Origin: Nodosilinea sp. E11 | GTDB taxonomy: Bacteria > Cyanobacteriota > Cyanobacteriia > Phormidesmidales > Phormidesmidaceae | Length of the DNA: 64,000 nucleotides | Direction: 5' to 3' | Assembly: GCF_032813545.1 (NCBI RefSeq) | Contig: NZ_CP136520.1 | Span: forward strand, 1,792,001 to 1,856,000 | Shown here: positions 37,075 to 49,245 of the stretch, one piece after another | Layout: each line of letters begins with the position of its first letter | Numbering within the stretch: the first letter of the stretch is position 1 | Made by a program: the position numbers and the translations under genes | The notes under the pieces: model-generated | Seen by the model: only the letters and a program-made list of their open reading frames with translations | The model's database searches: none | Told to the model about the DNA's origin: nothing

Positions 37075-37432
37075 AGTAGAACTTTCTTTAGAGTTTAGTG
37101 ATTGGGTCGTGGATCCTGTGCCCCTAGGTGGGTAGGCCTAAGCCTGCGAGGGCGCGTTTCCTAGCGTTGACGAGAACCACGGATATAAGTGGCTTAATCC
37201 TAGCCTTAGGAGGGAGATATCAGAGTAGAATTCGCTTAATATTGATTAACACATCAACCTGCTGCGAAGTTTTAGCTGAGCTTAGCCAGATCTTTTCAGC
37301 CTGGTCGCCCAACGGTGTCTAATCAGGTCGTGGTCTTAGCTGAGCTGCGGCTCAGATCCGTACTGGGGCTACACAGCGAAGTCGCGACAGGGGATATGGT
37401 GGTAGGGCGTGGCAGCAAATAAGCAGGTATCC
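37075..37432. other. 358-base divergent spacer of manC and the LCP gene
   Basis: No gene or named element recognised. Short AT-rich blocks near 37085-37100 and 37235-37260 may hold the promoters. Confidence 0.35.
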
Positions 37433-38881
37433 ATGACAACCCCCGTGCAGAACGCAGCAACCCAAGCAAGCGACCCATCTGAGCCTGGAACGCCCGACCA
37501 ACCCCAAACTCCGCCAGACAGCGAGTTTTCCCCGCCATCCTCTCCCCTTCCCCTGCCAACTGCCACTGAGCGCCCCCAGGGGATGCGCCGAGTCGTTAAC
37601 ACTCTGCTGTGGGGTGGCCTGTTTGTTGGCACCGCCGTAACCTCGGCTGTCCTCGGAGCGACGGTGGCGTTGACCGTGCCCTTGCCCAACCTGTGGGGAG
37701 GCAAGGTTAACCCGGCGGCTAGCCTCGGCGACCTGTGGCAAGCCGGGTTTCGCTACCAGGTAACGCGCCCGGTCAATATCTTAGTTATGGGTATTGATGA
37801 GGTGCCTGAGGCGATGCCCAACTCCGACGAAGTTTTTGGGGGACGCACCGATACGCTGCTACTGGTGCGGGTCGATGCCGATGCTGGCACGCTTAACGTC
37901 ATGTCGATTCCTCGCGATACTCGGGTACAGATACCGGGGTCTGGCATCGATAAGATCAACCAGGCCAACGTGCTGGGGGGGCCAGAATTGGTGTCTCAGA
38001 CCATCGGCTACAACCTCGGCAATATCCAGGTCGATCGCTACGTGCGCATCAACACCACCGCCTTTCGAGAAATGGTCGATCTGGTAGGGGGCATTGAGGT
38101 CAATGTACCCAAGCGCATGGAGTATGTCGATCGCACCCAGGGGCTCTACATCGACCTGCACCCCGGCTGGCAAACCCTCAACGGTGACCAGGCCGAGCAA
38201 TTTGCCCGTTTTCGTCAAGAAAGTGGCGATATTGGCCGGGTGCAGCGCCAGCAAATGCTGCTTAAAGCCCTGCGAGAACGGTTGACTAACCCCACGGTGA
38301 TTCCCAAGTTGCCCCAGGCCATTCGGGTGTTGCAGCGCTACGTTGACACCAACTTGACCCTAGAAGAAATGCTGGCGATCGCCAACTTTGGCCTCGAAAT
38401 CGAATCTGACCAGCTGCAAATGGTAATGTTGCCGGGCCGTTTTAGCACTCCAGAGGAGTTTATTGCCAGCTACTGGCTGCCCAACTGGGATGCCTCGGCA
38501 GCGGTGATGCAAAATTTCTTTCAGGCCGATGGGGTAGGGGTGTACGCCGATAATTCCCAGGGCCGCTACGTGGCCGACTTGACCATTGCGGTGCAAAACG
38601 CCTCTAACTACCCCAACCAGGGGGCGGCGGTGGCCCGTTATCTGCGCGAAAACGGGTTTGAGAATGTCTATGTCATTAGCGACTGGCCTGGTACGATCGC
38701 CCGAACTGAAGTCGTCGCCCAGCGGGGCGATGTGGAGAGTGCCCGGGTGGTGGAGTCGCTGCTAGGGGTAGGGCGTGCGATCTCTGAGTCAACCGGCGAC
38801 CTCGGTTCTGACATTACTATTCGGGTGGGCCAAGACTGGGGCGATCGCGTTACCCAAGGTTCCGAGGCCTCGGTTCGGTAG
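37433..38881 (+). CDS. LytR-CpsA-Psr (LCP) family cell-wall ligase
   Basis: 482 residues: Pro/Ser-rich cytosolic tail, a membrane helix (about 56-82), an LCP domain (about 110-260) and a C-terminal LytR_C domain (about 360-460). LCP motifs are NILVMGIDEV, GRTDTLLLVRVD, MSIPRDTRVQIPG, KINQANVLGG and FARFRQESGDIGRVQRQ. LCP enzymes attach polymers to peptidoglycan from polyprenyl carriers. ATG at 37433 is preferred; an in-frame GTG at 37409 is possible. Confidence 0.93.
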   Translation: MTTPVQNAATQASDPSEPGTPDQPQTPPDSEFSPPSSPLPLPTATERPQGMRRVVNTLLWGGLFVGTAVTSAVLGATVALTVPLPNLWGGKVNPAASLGDLWQAGFRYQVTRPVNILVMGIDEVPEAMPNSDEVFGGRTDTLLLVRVDADAGTLNVMSIPRDTRVQIPGSGIDKINQANVLGGPELVSQTIGYNLGNIQVDRYVRINTTAFREMVDLVGGIEVNVPKRMEYVDRTQGLYIDLHPGWQTLNGDQAEQFARFRQESGDIGRVQRQQMLLKALRERLTNPTVIPKLPQAIRVLQRYVDTNLTLEEMLAIANFGLEIESDQLQMVMLPGRFSTPEEFIASYWLPNWDASAAVMQNFFQADGVGVYADNSQGRYVADLTIAVQNASNYPNQGAAVARYLRENGFENVYVISDWPGTIARTEVVAQRGDVESARVVESLLGVGRAISESTGDLGSDITIRVGQDWGDRVTQGSEASVR

Positions 38882-39008
38882 CAAGCACCTGCCTGCCCAG
38901 GCTCTCGTTTCCTCAGAGAGGGTTTGCCGGACAACTGCCGCAATGGGGGTGGTTGATATTCGCCGCCCACTTGGCCCACACTAGGGGTTGGCCCAGCAAC
39001 GCTGTGTA

Positions 39009-40250
39009 ATGACAAATTTTGACGTTAACGCTGCCACCCTGCCAGTTGCCCTCAGCGTAGGTGGCCTAGTCGACTACATCAAAGCCGTGCTTGAAGACGA
39101 CCCCACCCTGCGCCAGGTGTGGGTGGTCGGCGACGTTTCGAGCGTCAACCATCACCCCAAGGGGTTGTTTTTTACCCTCACTGACCCCGATACTGGCGCA
39201 GCCATGAGCTGTGTGGCCTGGCGCAGTCAGCAGGCGCGACTAACTGTGCTGCCTGCAATGGGCGAGCAGGTGATTGCTCTGGGTACGGTCAAGGTTTACC
39301 CCCAGCGCAGTAGCTATCAGCTCACGGTGTGGCAGGTGCTGCCCGGCGGCGATGGGCTCAGGGCCTTGCGCTACCGCCAGCTCAAGCAGCGCCTCGCCGC
39401 CGAGGGCCTGTTCGATGCTGAGTTTAAGCGCCCCTTGCCCGCGCTGCCCCAGACGATCGCGGTAGTGTCGTCGCCCCAGGCCGCAGCCTGGGGCGACATT
39501 CAGCGATCGCTGGGTCATCACCACCCTGGCCTGCACATTTTGTTTTCGCCCGCGACGGTACAGGGCGACACCGCCCCCGCCTCAATCGTGGCGGCCATAG
39601 ACCGGGTCGCTGCCGATGGTCGAGCTGAGGTGTTGATTTTGGCCCGCGGCGGCGGGGCCAGCGAAGACCTGGAATGCTTTGACGACGAGCGGGTAGTGCG
39701 GGCCGTGGCCAACTGCCCGATGCCGGTGGTCACCGGCATTGGCCACCAGCGCGATGAGTCTCTAGCCGACCTGGCGGCAGATCTGTGTGCCCATACGCCG
39801 ACGGCCGCCGCGATCGCGGCGGTGCCCGCCCTGACCGATTTAGTCGAAGCCCACCAGCAACGTGTGGATACCGTCAAAGCCCTAGTGGCTGAACACTTGC
39901 TGGACGCCCAAAGCGATGTCCAGCAACTGGGGCAGCGCCTCCTGCTCCTGCGCCTTGATCAGCGAGTGGCTCAGCAGCAGGTTCATCTCAAACAGCTCCA
40001 GCGACGACTGGTGCAGGGGGTGCAGGTAGAGCTGCGGCAGGCGAGCGATCGCACCGCCGCCCTGCGGAGTCACCTCATGACCCTTGACCCCGATACCGTC
40101 GTCAAGCGAGGCTACGCCCTAGTCCGTGACGACGCTGAGCAGCTCGTCACCAACGCCAAGACGGTTGTCCCTGGTCAAACCCTCCAGGTGCAGCTCGCCC
40201 AGGGCCACCTCACGGTCCAGGTGATCGAGGCCCATCCCCCTACCGCCTAA
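39009..40250 (+). CDS. xseA: exodeoxyribonuclease VII large subunit
   Basis: 413 residues. The OB-fold N-terminal part contains VWVVGDVSSVNHHPKGLFFT; the nuclease domain has VVSSPQAAAWGDI, ILARGGGASEDLECFDDE and GIGHQRDESLADLAAD. A long coiled-coil region and the VKRGYALV C-terminal motif complete it. With XseB it degrades single-stranded DNA. ATG at 39009 is chosen over a TTG at 38988. Confidence 0.96.
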   Translation: MTNFDVNAATLPVALSVGGLVDYIKAVLEDDPTLRQVWVVGDVSSVNHHPKGLFFTLTDPDTGAAMSCVAWRSQQARLTVLPAMGEQVIALGTVKVYPQRSSYQLTVWQVLPGGDGLRALRYRQLKQRLAAEGLFDAEFKRPLPALPQTIAVVSSPQAAAWGDIQRSLGHHHPGLHILFSPATVQGDTAPASIVAAIDRVAADGRAEVLILARGGGASEDLECFDDERVVRAVANCPMPVVTGIGHQRDESLADLAADLCAHTPTAAAIAAVPALTDLVEAHQQRVDTVKALVAEHLLDAQSDVQQLGQRLLLLRLDQRVAQQQVHLKQLQRRLVQGVQVELRQASDRTAALRSHLMTLDPDTVVKRGYALVRDDAEQLVTNAKTVVPGQTLQVQLAQGHLTVQVIEAHPPTA

Positions 40251-40330
40251 AACTTCTCACCGATTGCTCTGTCGGGCCGGGCTACAGTGCCGGCCTCGGC
40301 CTCGACTCACTCACTTCTCCATTAGTCACC

Positions 40331-40558
40331 ATGCCTAAAAAGTCTGCCCCTGCTACCCCGCCCGACAACTGGAGCTACGAAGCCACCGTCGCCACCGTCG
40401 AGGACATCATCGCTGGCCTCGAATCGGGCAGCTTGCCCTTAGCGACGGTCTTGAGCCAGTTTGAGCAGGCGGTAGAGGCGCTTCAGCAGTGCGACGTCTA
40501 TCTACGCGACAAGCAGCAGCAGGTGGATGTGCTGATTGAGACTTTGTCTGACTCCTAA
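40331..40558 (+). CDS. xseB: exodeoxyribonuclease VII small subunit
   Basis: 75 residues, SYEATVATVEDIIAGLESG then LATVLSQFEQAVEALQQCD, the two-helix fold of XseB. The 80-base gap from xseA and the order xseA-xseB support one operon and one complex. Confidence 0.95.
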   Translation: MPKKSAPATPPDNWSYEATVATVEDIIAGLESGSLPLATVLSQFEQAVEALQQCDVYLRDKQQQVDVLIETLSDS

Positions 40559-40569
40559 GCAGCTGGTTG

Positions 40570-40612
40570 GGACTACACCATGTTGGCTAGGTTACGCCAT
40601 ATGGAGTAGTCC
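40570..40612. terminator. weak hairpin after xseB
   Basis: GGACTAC (40570-40576) pairs with GTAGTCC (40606-40612), and a smaller inner stem is possible. No T-run follows, so termination is doubtful. Confidence 0.3.
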
Positions 40613-40685
40613 AGAAATCTGATTGAATCAGTTGGGGAATACTGTATAGGTTAGAAAACGTTAGCTTCAGAACCTTGGGTTTCTC

Positions 40686-43652
40686 TTGAACCTAGAAGCG
40701 GCTATAAGCCCTACTCCTATCACAGTTGCCCCCCAGACCATGGTGCTGGCGGCGATCGCTGCCATGCAGCCGGTCGCTCGCTCATCGCGCTCTGGCGATG
40801 CTCGGCCCGCCTGGGAATCTAGCGCTAACTGCGTGATCGTGGTGGAGTCGGGGCAGGTGGTCGGCATTTTGACCGCCAGTGATGTGGTACGGCTGGCAGT
40901 CAACCATCAGCCCCTAGAGACAATCGCGATCGCCGAGGTGATGAGTCAGCCTGCGGTGACCATGACCCAGTCGCCCAATGCAACGGTGGCCGAGGCGCTC
41001 GCTCTACTGCGGCGGTACGGCATTCGCCATTTGCCTGTGGTCAACCACGAGGGCGGCCTAGTGGGTCTGGTCACCCAAGATAGTGTGTTTGCCCTACTCG
41101 AGAGCGCTTTAGCTGAGGAAGACCCTACTGCCGCTGCAGGCAGCGGAGCGATCGCAGTCCCTACGCCCTTTGCGTGGAAAACGGCTTTGCAGGCGTCCCA
41201 GCATTACCTGACTGATATTCTCAACAACACTAAAGCCTGCATCTGTAGTTTTAGGCTGTATCCTGACGGCAATTACGAGTACGACTACTACTCTCAGGGC
41301 AGCACGCTCGTTTACGGCTATGCGCCCCAACACTTTAAGGCCCAGGCCAATCTGTGGCGATCGCGGGTGCTGCCCGATGACTTAGAAACCGTCATTATGC
41401 CTGCCGTGCAGGCCGTCTTTGACGGGGAAACTCACCTTGACCTCGAATTTCGGTTTCGCCACGGCGACGGAGCCCTGCGGTGGATTAGGGAAAGCTACAC
41501 CGCCCGTTGGGATCAGGCCCAGCGCTGCTGGATGGTCACCACCGTCGCCGTAGATATTAGCGCTCGCAAACGGGCCGAAATGGCGCTGCAAGCCAGCGAA
41601 GCCCGCTTTCGGGCAGTGTTTGAGCAGGCGGCTGTAGGCATTAACCAGGCCGATGCCACGGGGCGATTCATTCAAACTAACCAATATTTCTGTGACCTCT
41701 TGGGCTATACCCAGGCAGAACTTTTGGCCCTGCGCTATCAAGATATTACCCACCCCGACGATCTGGCCCAGTTTTACCCCTTCCAAACTCGCCAGTTGCA
41801 GGGAGAGTTGACCTGTTTTACCTTAGAGCGGCGCTACCGCCATAAAGCAGGCGAGTGGATCTGGACAGAGCTGACCCTGTCGCTCATCCGTGACGAGGCG
41901 GGGCGGGTGGTGTCTGACCTGGCAATTGTGGTCGATATTCGCGATCGCAAACGGGCCGAACTGGCCCTGCGATACAGCGAAGCTAAGAGCCGGGCCGTTT
42001 TGGCGGTCATGCCCGACCTGATGTTTCGCCTGGGGGCTGACGGTCGCTACCGGGAGGTGATCAATCCCCGACCCGATCTAGAACTGTTTTTTGAGGGCCG
42101 TGACCCGGTGGGGCGGCGGCTGGTAGAGTTTGCCCCGGCAGATATGGCTACGCGCAAGCTGAGCATAATGGAGCTAGCCCTGACCGCTGGAAAAATTCAG
42201 CTCTACGAACAAGAGATCGAAACCCCCGACGGCTGGCGCTACGAAGAAGTGCGGGTTGTCAAGAGCGGCGACGATGAAGTGCTATTTATGATTCGCGATA
42301 TTACCGATCGCAAGCAGGCCCAGGCCCAGATTGTGCACAATTCCCTGCACGACCCGCTGACGGGGTTACCCAATCGCACGCTGCTCAGCGATCGCCTCAA
42401 TGCCGCTATTCACCGAGCCCAGCGCAACCCCAACTATCAGTACGCGGTGCTGTTTCTCGACCTCGATCGCTTTAAGGTGATCAACGATAGCCTGGGCCAC
42501 GCCATTGGTGACCAGCTGCTGATTGCGATCGCTCAAAAGCTGCACCTTCACATTCGCACGACCGACGTGGCCGCCCGACTTGGGGGCGACGAATTTGTGC
42601 TGCTGCTAGAGGAAATCGATGGCCCAGACAAGGCTGTGACCGTGGCCGAGCGGGTCTTAGCCGATTGCCAAACCCCGCTGATGATTGAGGGCAACGAGGT
42701 GTTGACCGGGGTGAGCATTGGCATTGCCACCGGCAGCGAACGCTATACCGACGCGGCGGAGATTATTCGCGATGCCGATATTGCCATGTATCGGGCCAAA
42801 CACCGGCAGCGCGGCACCTACCAGTTCTTTGACCCAGCCATGCACACCCAGGTGCTCGCCCAGCACACCCTAGAAGTAGAGCTCTACCGGGCGATCGAGC
42901 AGAATGAACTGGCGGTGTATTACCAGCCCATGGTCGACTTAGTCCAGGGGCGACTCATGGGGTTTGAGGCCCTAGTGCGATGGCTCCACCCAACCCGAGG
43001 GTGGCTAACCCCCGACGGGTTTTTACCCTGTGCCGAGGCCACGGGGCTAATTGTGGCGCTCGATCAGTGGATGCTGCGCCAGACCTGTCGGCAGATGAGC
43101 CTCTGGCAGCGGCAGTTCCCGGCCCTAGACAACCTGTGCATGGGCGTCAATCTCTCGGCCCAAAATTTTGCCACCACCTCACTGCTAGCTGACATTGAGG
43201 CGGTTTTGGCGGAGACCGGGCTGCCGGGGCATTGTCTCAACCTCGAAATCACCGAAAATATTTTGATTCAAGATATGGATAAGGCGATCTATCTGCTCAC
43301 GCAGTTGGCAGATCGGGGCATCCGCATTAGCGTTGACGACTTTGGCGTGGGCCATTCTTCCCTACAATACCTGCACCGGTTTCCCCTCACCCATCTCAAA
43401 ATCGATCGCGGCTTTGTGAGGCACCTGGGCAGCGACCACCGCGACTATGCCATGGTGCAAATGATTTTGGGCCTCAGCCAGCAGCTGGGACTATCGGCGA
43501 TCGCCGAGGGGATCGAAACCTCCCAACAGCTACGGCTCATTCAACAACTGGGCTGCCAGTTTGCCCAGGGCTATCTGTTTTCAGAACCCATCACTGCCGC
43601 CGCCGCTGAGGTTTATTTGAGCGAACAAGCCCTCAACTGGCCAACGGAGTAG
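40686..43652 (+). CDS. CBS-PAS-PAS-PAS-GGDEF-EAL cyclic-di-GMP protein
   Basis: 988 residues. A CBS pair (about 7-140) is followed by three PAS domains (about 175-295, 302-422, 430-545), a GGDEF domain (about 552-712) and an EAL domain (about 728-980). GGDEF is intact at 633-637 and the product-inhibition site RTTD (624-627) stands five residues before it. EAL is intact at 761-763, with LEITEN, DDFGVGHSSL and KIDRGFV. Both making and degrading cyclic-di-GMP are thus possible, gated by nucleotide (CBS) and redox/light (PAS) inputs. The start is a TTG at 40686, needed to complete the first CBS motif. Confidence 0.93.
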   Translation: MNLEAAISPTPITVAPQTMVLAAIAAMQPVARSSRSGDARPAWESSANCVIVVESGQVVGILTASDVVRLAVNHQPLETIAIAEVMSQPAVTMTQSPNATVAEALALLRRYGIRHLPVVNHEGGLVGLVTQDSVFALLESALAEEDPTAAAGSGAIAVPTPFAWKTALQASQHYLTDILNNTKACICSFRLYPDGNYEYDYYSQGSTLVYGYAPQHFKAQANLWRSRVLPDDLETVIMPAVQAVFDGETHLDLEFRFRHGDGALRWIRESYTARWDQAQRCWMVTTVAVDISARKRAEMALQASEARFRAVFEQAAVGINQADATGRFIQTNQYFCDLLGYTQAELLALRYQDITHPDDLAQFYPFQTRQLQGELTCFTLERRYRHKAGEWIWTELTLSLIRDEAGRVVSDLAIVVDIRDRKRAELALRYSEAKSRAVLAVMPDLMFRLGADGRYREVINPRPDLELFFEGRDPVGRRLVEFAPADMATRKLSIMELALTAGKIQLYEQEIETPDGWRYEEVRVVKSGDDEVLFMIRDITDRKQAQAQIVHNSLHDPLTGLPNRTLLSDRLNAAIHRAQRNPNYQYAVLFLDLDRFKVINDSLGHAIGDQLLIAIAQKLHLHIRTTDVAARLGGDEFVLLLEEIDGPDKAVTVAERVLADCQTPLMIEGNEVLTGVSIGIATGSERYTDAAEIIRDADIAMYRAKHRQRGTYQFFDPAMHTQVLAQHTLEVELYRAIEQNELAVYYQPMVDLVQGRLMGFEALVRWLHPTRGWLTPDGFLPCAEATGLIVALDQWMLRQTCRQMSLWQRQFPALDNLCMGVNLSAQNFATTSLLADIEAVLAETGLPGHCLNLEITENILIQDMDKAIYLLTQLADRGIRISVDDFGVGHSSLQYLHRFPLTHLKIDRGFVRHLGSDHRDYAMVQMILGLSQQLGLSAIAEGIETSQQLRLIQQLGCQFAQGYLFSEPITAAAAEVYLSEQALNWPTE

Positions 43653-43734
43653 CCCCCAAAAACTGACAAGAGGACAGTCCTCAGTCGAGCGGCTCTAGCC
43701 TTGTCAAAAATCGACAAATAAAGTACAAGTGTAC

Positions 43735-44136
43735 TTATTCGCTAATGCCGATGGCGGACTTGATTTGATCTACAAACCCTTGATGGTCGATCACTGGTTT
43801 AGAGATATAGCCATCGGCACCACTCTGGCTCAAGAAATTCTCGCGATCGCCCTCCATGGCGTGGGCCGTCACCAGAATGACGGGCAAACCCGCCGTGGCG
43901 GGGTCAGACTTCAGCAGCTGGGTAATTTTGATGCCATCCATGGGTTTGCCCTGGTACATACTGTGAGCCAGAGATACATCCATCAAAACCACGTCAACGT
44001 CGCCGCTGCGGGCAATGGCGATCACCTCTTCCACATCTTCAGTATGCTTAACGGCCAGGCCGCCGCGCTTAGTCAAAATTTTGGAAAACACCCGAGCATT
44101 TACCAGGTCGTCTTCGACGAGTAAGACGGTCTTCAT
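43735..44136 (-). CDS. single-domain response regulator (REC)
   Basis: 133 residues. Acidic pocket D9/D10, phosphoacceptor D53 (VVLMDVSL), T90 and K113 (ISKPV) are in place. It has a six- to eight-residue insertion after the phosphorylation site (AHSMYQGKPMDG), seen in one cyanobacterial CheY-like subgroup. No output domain, so it should act by protein contact. It is convergent with the GGDEF-EAL gene 82 bases away, which may hint at shared signalling. Confidence 0.92.
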   Translation of the reverse strand: MKTVLLVEDDLVNARVFSKILTKRGGLAVKHTEDVEEVIAIARSGDVDVVLMDVSLAHSMYQGKPMDGIKITQLLKSDPATAGLPVILVTAHAMEGDRENFLSQSGADGYISKPVIDHQGFVDQIKSAIGISE

Positions 44137-44501
44137 CGCGTGTGCTAACCCCTGTCATCGGAGGAATGTGTTATTTAGAACGTAAATTAAGTGGTTGATG
44201 CGCCTGCCGACTGGGGCCTTGCCCGTAATTCGGGCACTCTGGAGAAGCTCACGGGCTTCCAAACCCAGCCCAGGCTTGGCTCGACCTAGGAACCTAGGCC
44301 AGCGTCGTCAGCCCCAAGGCTTGCTATTGCCACAGCCTTGACTATAAGTTACAGCATTGTTAACGCTGATTGACCAGGCTAGGCTAAACCAGCGCTGCTC
44401 TACAACGTTGTTTTTAGCCAAGACTGAGCTAAGCGCTGCGAACGACTGCCCCATACCGTCACCTCTGTCCCCCTTACCTCAATCATCCAGGTTCCCTGCC
44501 C
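44137..44501. other. 365-base divergent spacer
   Basis: Holds promoters of the response regulator (leftward) and the gyrA-like gene (rightward). A short CCTAGG-rich palindromic block is near 44284-44297. No gene or RNA was recognised. Confidence 0.35.
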
Positions 44502-47030
<2,529 letters not shown>

Positions 47031-47242
47031 GATAAATTTTGGATTTTAGATTGGCGATTTTCAAAGTTGCCGCCTCGCCCTGGGGTGCATTAGCGCTGGC
47101 CATGCACCCTCTGCGACCTTTCTCCATCTCCCGCTGTCAAAGCCCAATCGCTTTACCTGCTTAATCTCAAAGGGGTGGGGGAGATTGCTCTACAGCATCA
47201 CTGCAACATCGTCTGCTTGCCCCTCTACCTGCTCGTTGCCCT

Positions 47243-48541
47243 GTGGCCCAAGTCGCAATCGAAAACGTCTACAAAACCTTTCCCAAGTCTCGCCAAGCCG
47301 ACGGGGCGGAGACGGCTTTAGAGGCAGACCACGATGCAGCAGCGGTGCTCAAACGCATCAACCTCGCCATTGATGACGGCGAATTTATGGTGCTGGTCGG
47401 CCCCTCGGGCTGTGGCAAAAGTACCCTGCTGCGGCTGATCTCGGGCCTAGAAGAGATTACGGGCGGCAGTATCTGGGTGGGCGATCGCAAAGTCAACGAC
47501 CTACCCCCCAAGCTGCGCGACACCGCCATGGTGTTTCAGAGCTACGCCCTCTACCCCCACCTGAGTGTCTACGACAATCTGGCCTTTGGCCTGCGCCGCA
47601 TGGGGGCCGACCTCGAAACCTCCCTGCCAGAGCTGGGCAAACCACCGCTGCCCCTGAGTGACTCCCACGCCAACCAGGAGCTAGAGCGCCTGCTCACCGC
47701 CAGCCGCTGGTGGGAAAAGCCGCTGGTATCGCTCACCCGCCGCCTGCCTCCCAGCCTGCGCTATGTGTCAGACGCCGAGCGGCTGATTGACGATCGCATT
47801 CGCGCTGTGGCCAAAATGCTGCAAATCGATGGGCTGCTGGGCCGCTATCCCCGGCAGCTCTCTGGCGGGCAAAAACAGCGGGTGGCCCTGGGCCGGGCTA
47901 TGGCCCGCAACCCCCAGGTGTTTTTGATGGATGAACCCCTCTCTAACCTGGATGCCAAACTGCGGATGGAAACCCGCGCTCAAATCGTCAATCTCCAGCG
48001 GCAACTGGGCATTACCACCATCTACGTCACCCACGACCAGGTGGAAGCGATGACCATGGGCCACCGCATTGCCGTGATGAACCAGGGCCAAATTCAGCAG
48101 GTGGCCAAGCCGCTCGATCTCTACAATCGCCCCGCCAACCGCTTTGTAGCCGGGTTTATTGGCTCCCCGCCGATGAATTTTATGACGGTGCAGGTACAGG
48201 CCCCGTTTTTGCTGATTCATCCCGAGTTTCGCCTGTCGCTGCCCAGCAGCTGGGACGATGGCCTGCTGCCCTACGACGGTCGCGAAGCCCTGCTGGGTAT
48301 TCGCCCCGAGCACCTGAGTTTGGCTTTGCCCGCCCCCAAAAATATTCGTGGCCACATTACCCACCTAGAGGCCCTGGGCAGCGAAACCTACCTGACGGTG
48401 CAGACCGAGCGGCTGACTCTGCTGGCCAAAATTCTCCCCGATGAGGTGGTGCGGGTGGGCGACGAGATCTGGCTGGCGATCGCCCCTGACAAAGCCCACC
48501 TGTTTGACCCAGTTACCGAAGCCGCTCTGTGGGATGGCTAG
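47243..48541 (+). CDS. ABC transporter ATPase, MalK/UgpC family
   Basis: 432 residues with Walker A GPSGCGKSTLLRLISGLE, signature LSGGQKQRVALGRA, Walker B VFLMDEPLSNLD and H-loop VTHDQVEAMTMG. A C-terminal TOBE/MOP-like regulatory domain (about 280-430) follows. An insertion of about 70 residues separates the Q-loop region from the signature (about 115-190); MalK lacks it. No permease or binding protein is adjacent, so this may be a shared ATPase for several sugar or osmolyte transporters. Start is GTG at 47243. Confidence 0.9.
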   Translation: MAQVAIENVYKTFPKSRQADGAETALEADHDAAAVLKRINLAIDDGEFMVLVGPSGCGKSTLLRLISGLEEITGGSIWVGDRKVNDLPPKLRDTAMVFQSYALYPHLSVYDNLAFGLRRMGADLETSLPELGKPPLPLSDSHANQELERLLTASRWWEKPLVSLTRRLPPSLRYVSDAERLIDDRIRAVAKMLQIDGLLGRYPRQLSGGQKQRVALGRAMARNPQVFLMDEPLSNLDAKLRMETRAQIVNLQRQLGITTIYVTHDQVEAMTMGHRIAVMNQGQIQQVAKPLDLYNRPANRFVAGFIGSPPMNFMTVQVQAPFLLIHPEFRLSLPSSWDDGLLPYDGREALLGIRPEHLSLALPAPKNIRGHITHLEALGSETYLTVQTERLTLLAKILPDEVVRVGDEIWLAIAPDKAHLFDPVTEAALWDG

Positions 48542-48586
48542 TCGCTGAAACGTTTAAACCCGACAAAAATCTTGGGGGAAAGCCCG

Positions 48587-49096
48587 TTGCGCAGAACCAG
48601 ATTTGTCAAAACCCAACTCCTCGCGGGGCTCGCTGTCATGGGTGCGATGGTCACCACCTTCGTGATCGTGCAAGCTCCCTGGGCTCACGGGGTGCGGGCT
48701 GTGGTGCTGTTGACTCTGCCGGGGGTGCAGGGTGCCCTGACGGCCAAACATGCCTTTCGCCAAAGCCGACGGGCCAGGTTTAGTCCGCTAATCGTGGTGG
48801 TCGAACTGGTCTGTGCGGGGTGCTTGGCGGTAGCGGCTGGGGTAGCGCTGCTAGGGGCTAAGTCGGTGCCGGTGCTCTATGGCAGTTGGGTCGTCGCTGC
48901 GATCGCTACCCTCATTTTGGTGATCGCCGCTGCCCTAGATCTGCTTCGAGCCATGCGCCGCAGGCAAAATCAGCGCCCGGTGTTGATCAAGCTGCTGCTG
49001 CAAAGCGTAGCGCTCATCCTGTACAGCATTCTGCTGCTGTGGATGGGGCTACTATTGTTGCTCTCGCTGTCGGGCGAGTCGTATATGGGCAATTAA
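48587..49096 (+). CDS. four-helix membrane protein, unknown
   Basis: 169 residues with four hydrophobic helices (about 10-30, 34-55, 65-88, 95-118 and a C-terminal one, 140-163) and a basic loop (RAMRRRQNQRP). I do not recognise it. TTG at 48587 with GGGGGA about seven bases upstream, or TTG at 48572, could be the start. It follows the ATPase gene by 45 bases and may be co-transcribed; a link to that transporter is conjecture. Confidence 0.6.
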   Translation: MRRTRFVKTQLLAGLAVMGAMVTTFVIVQAPWAHGVRAVVLLTLPGVQGALTAKHAFRQSRRARFSPLIVVVELVCAGCLAVAAGVALLGAKSVPVLYGSWVVAAIATLILVIAAALDLLRAMRRRQNQRPVLIKLLLQSVALILYSILLLWMGLLLLLSLSGESYMGN

Positions 49097-49138
49097 AGGA
49101 GCAAGTCTCAGGAGTGGCTTCTCTTACCGACTCATCGT

Positions 49139-49238
49139 AAATCCGACTTGGCTAGTTCCGATCGGGCTGGGCAAACACCGTTTGCCCCTACGCAATCCGC
49201 CTGATTGGAATCGGAGTTATGGGATTCGGATTTGGTAT
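49139..49238. repeat. dispersed repeat with 8-bp terminal inverted repeats and inner hairpin
   Basis: AAATCCGA at 49139-49146 is inverted at TCGGATTT (49226-49233). Inside, GGGCAAAC/GTTTGCCC (49169-49176, 49180-49187) forms a perfect 8-bp stem with a 3-base loop, followed by CTACGC. The 32 bases at 49207-49238, read on the minus strand, match 55246-55277 at 27 of 32 positions. It fills the spacer between two convergent genes. Confidence 0.75.
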
Positions 49239-49245
49239 CACTCAC

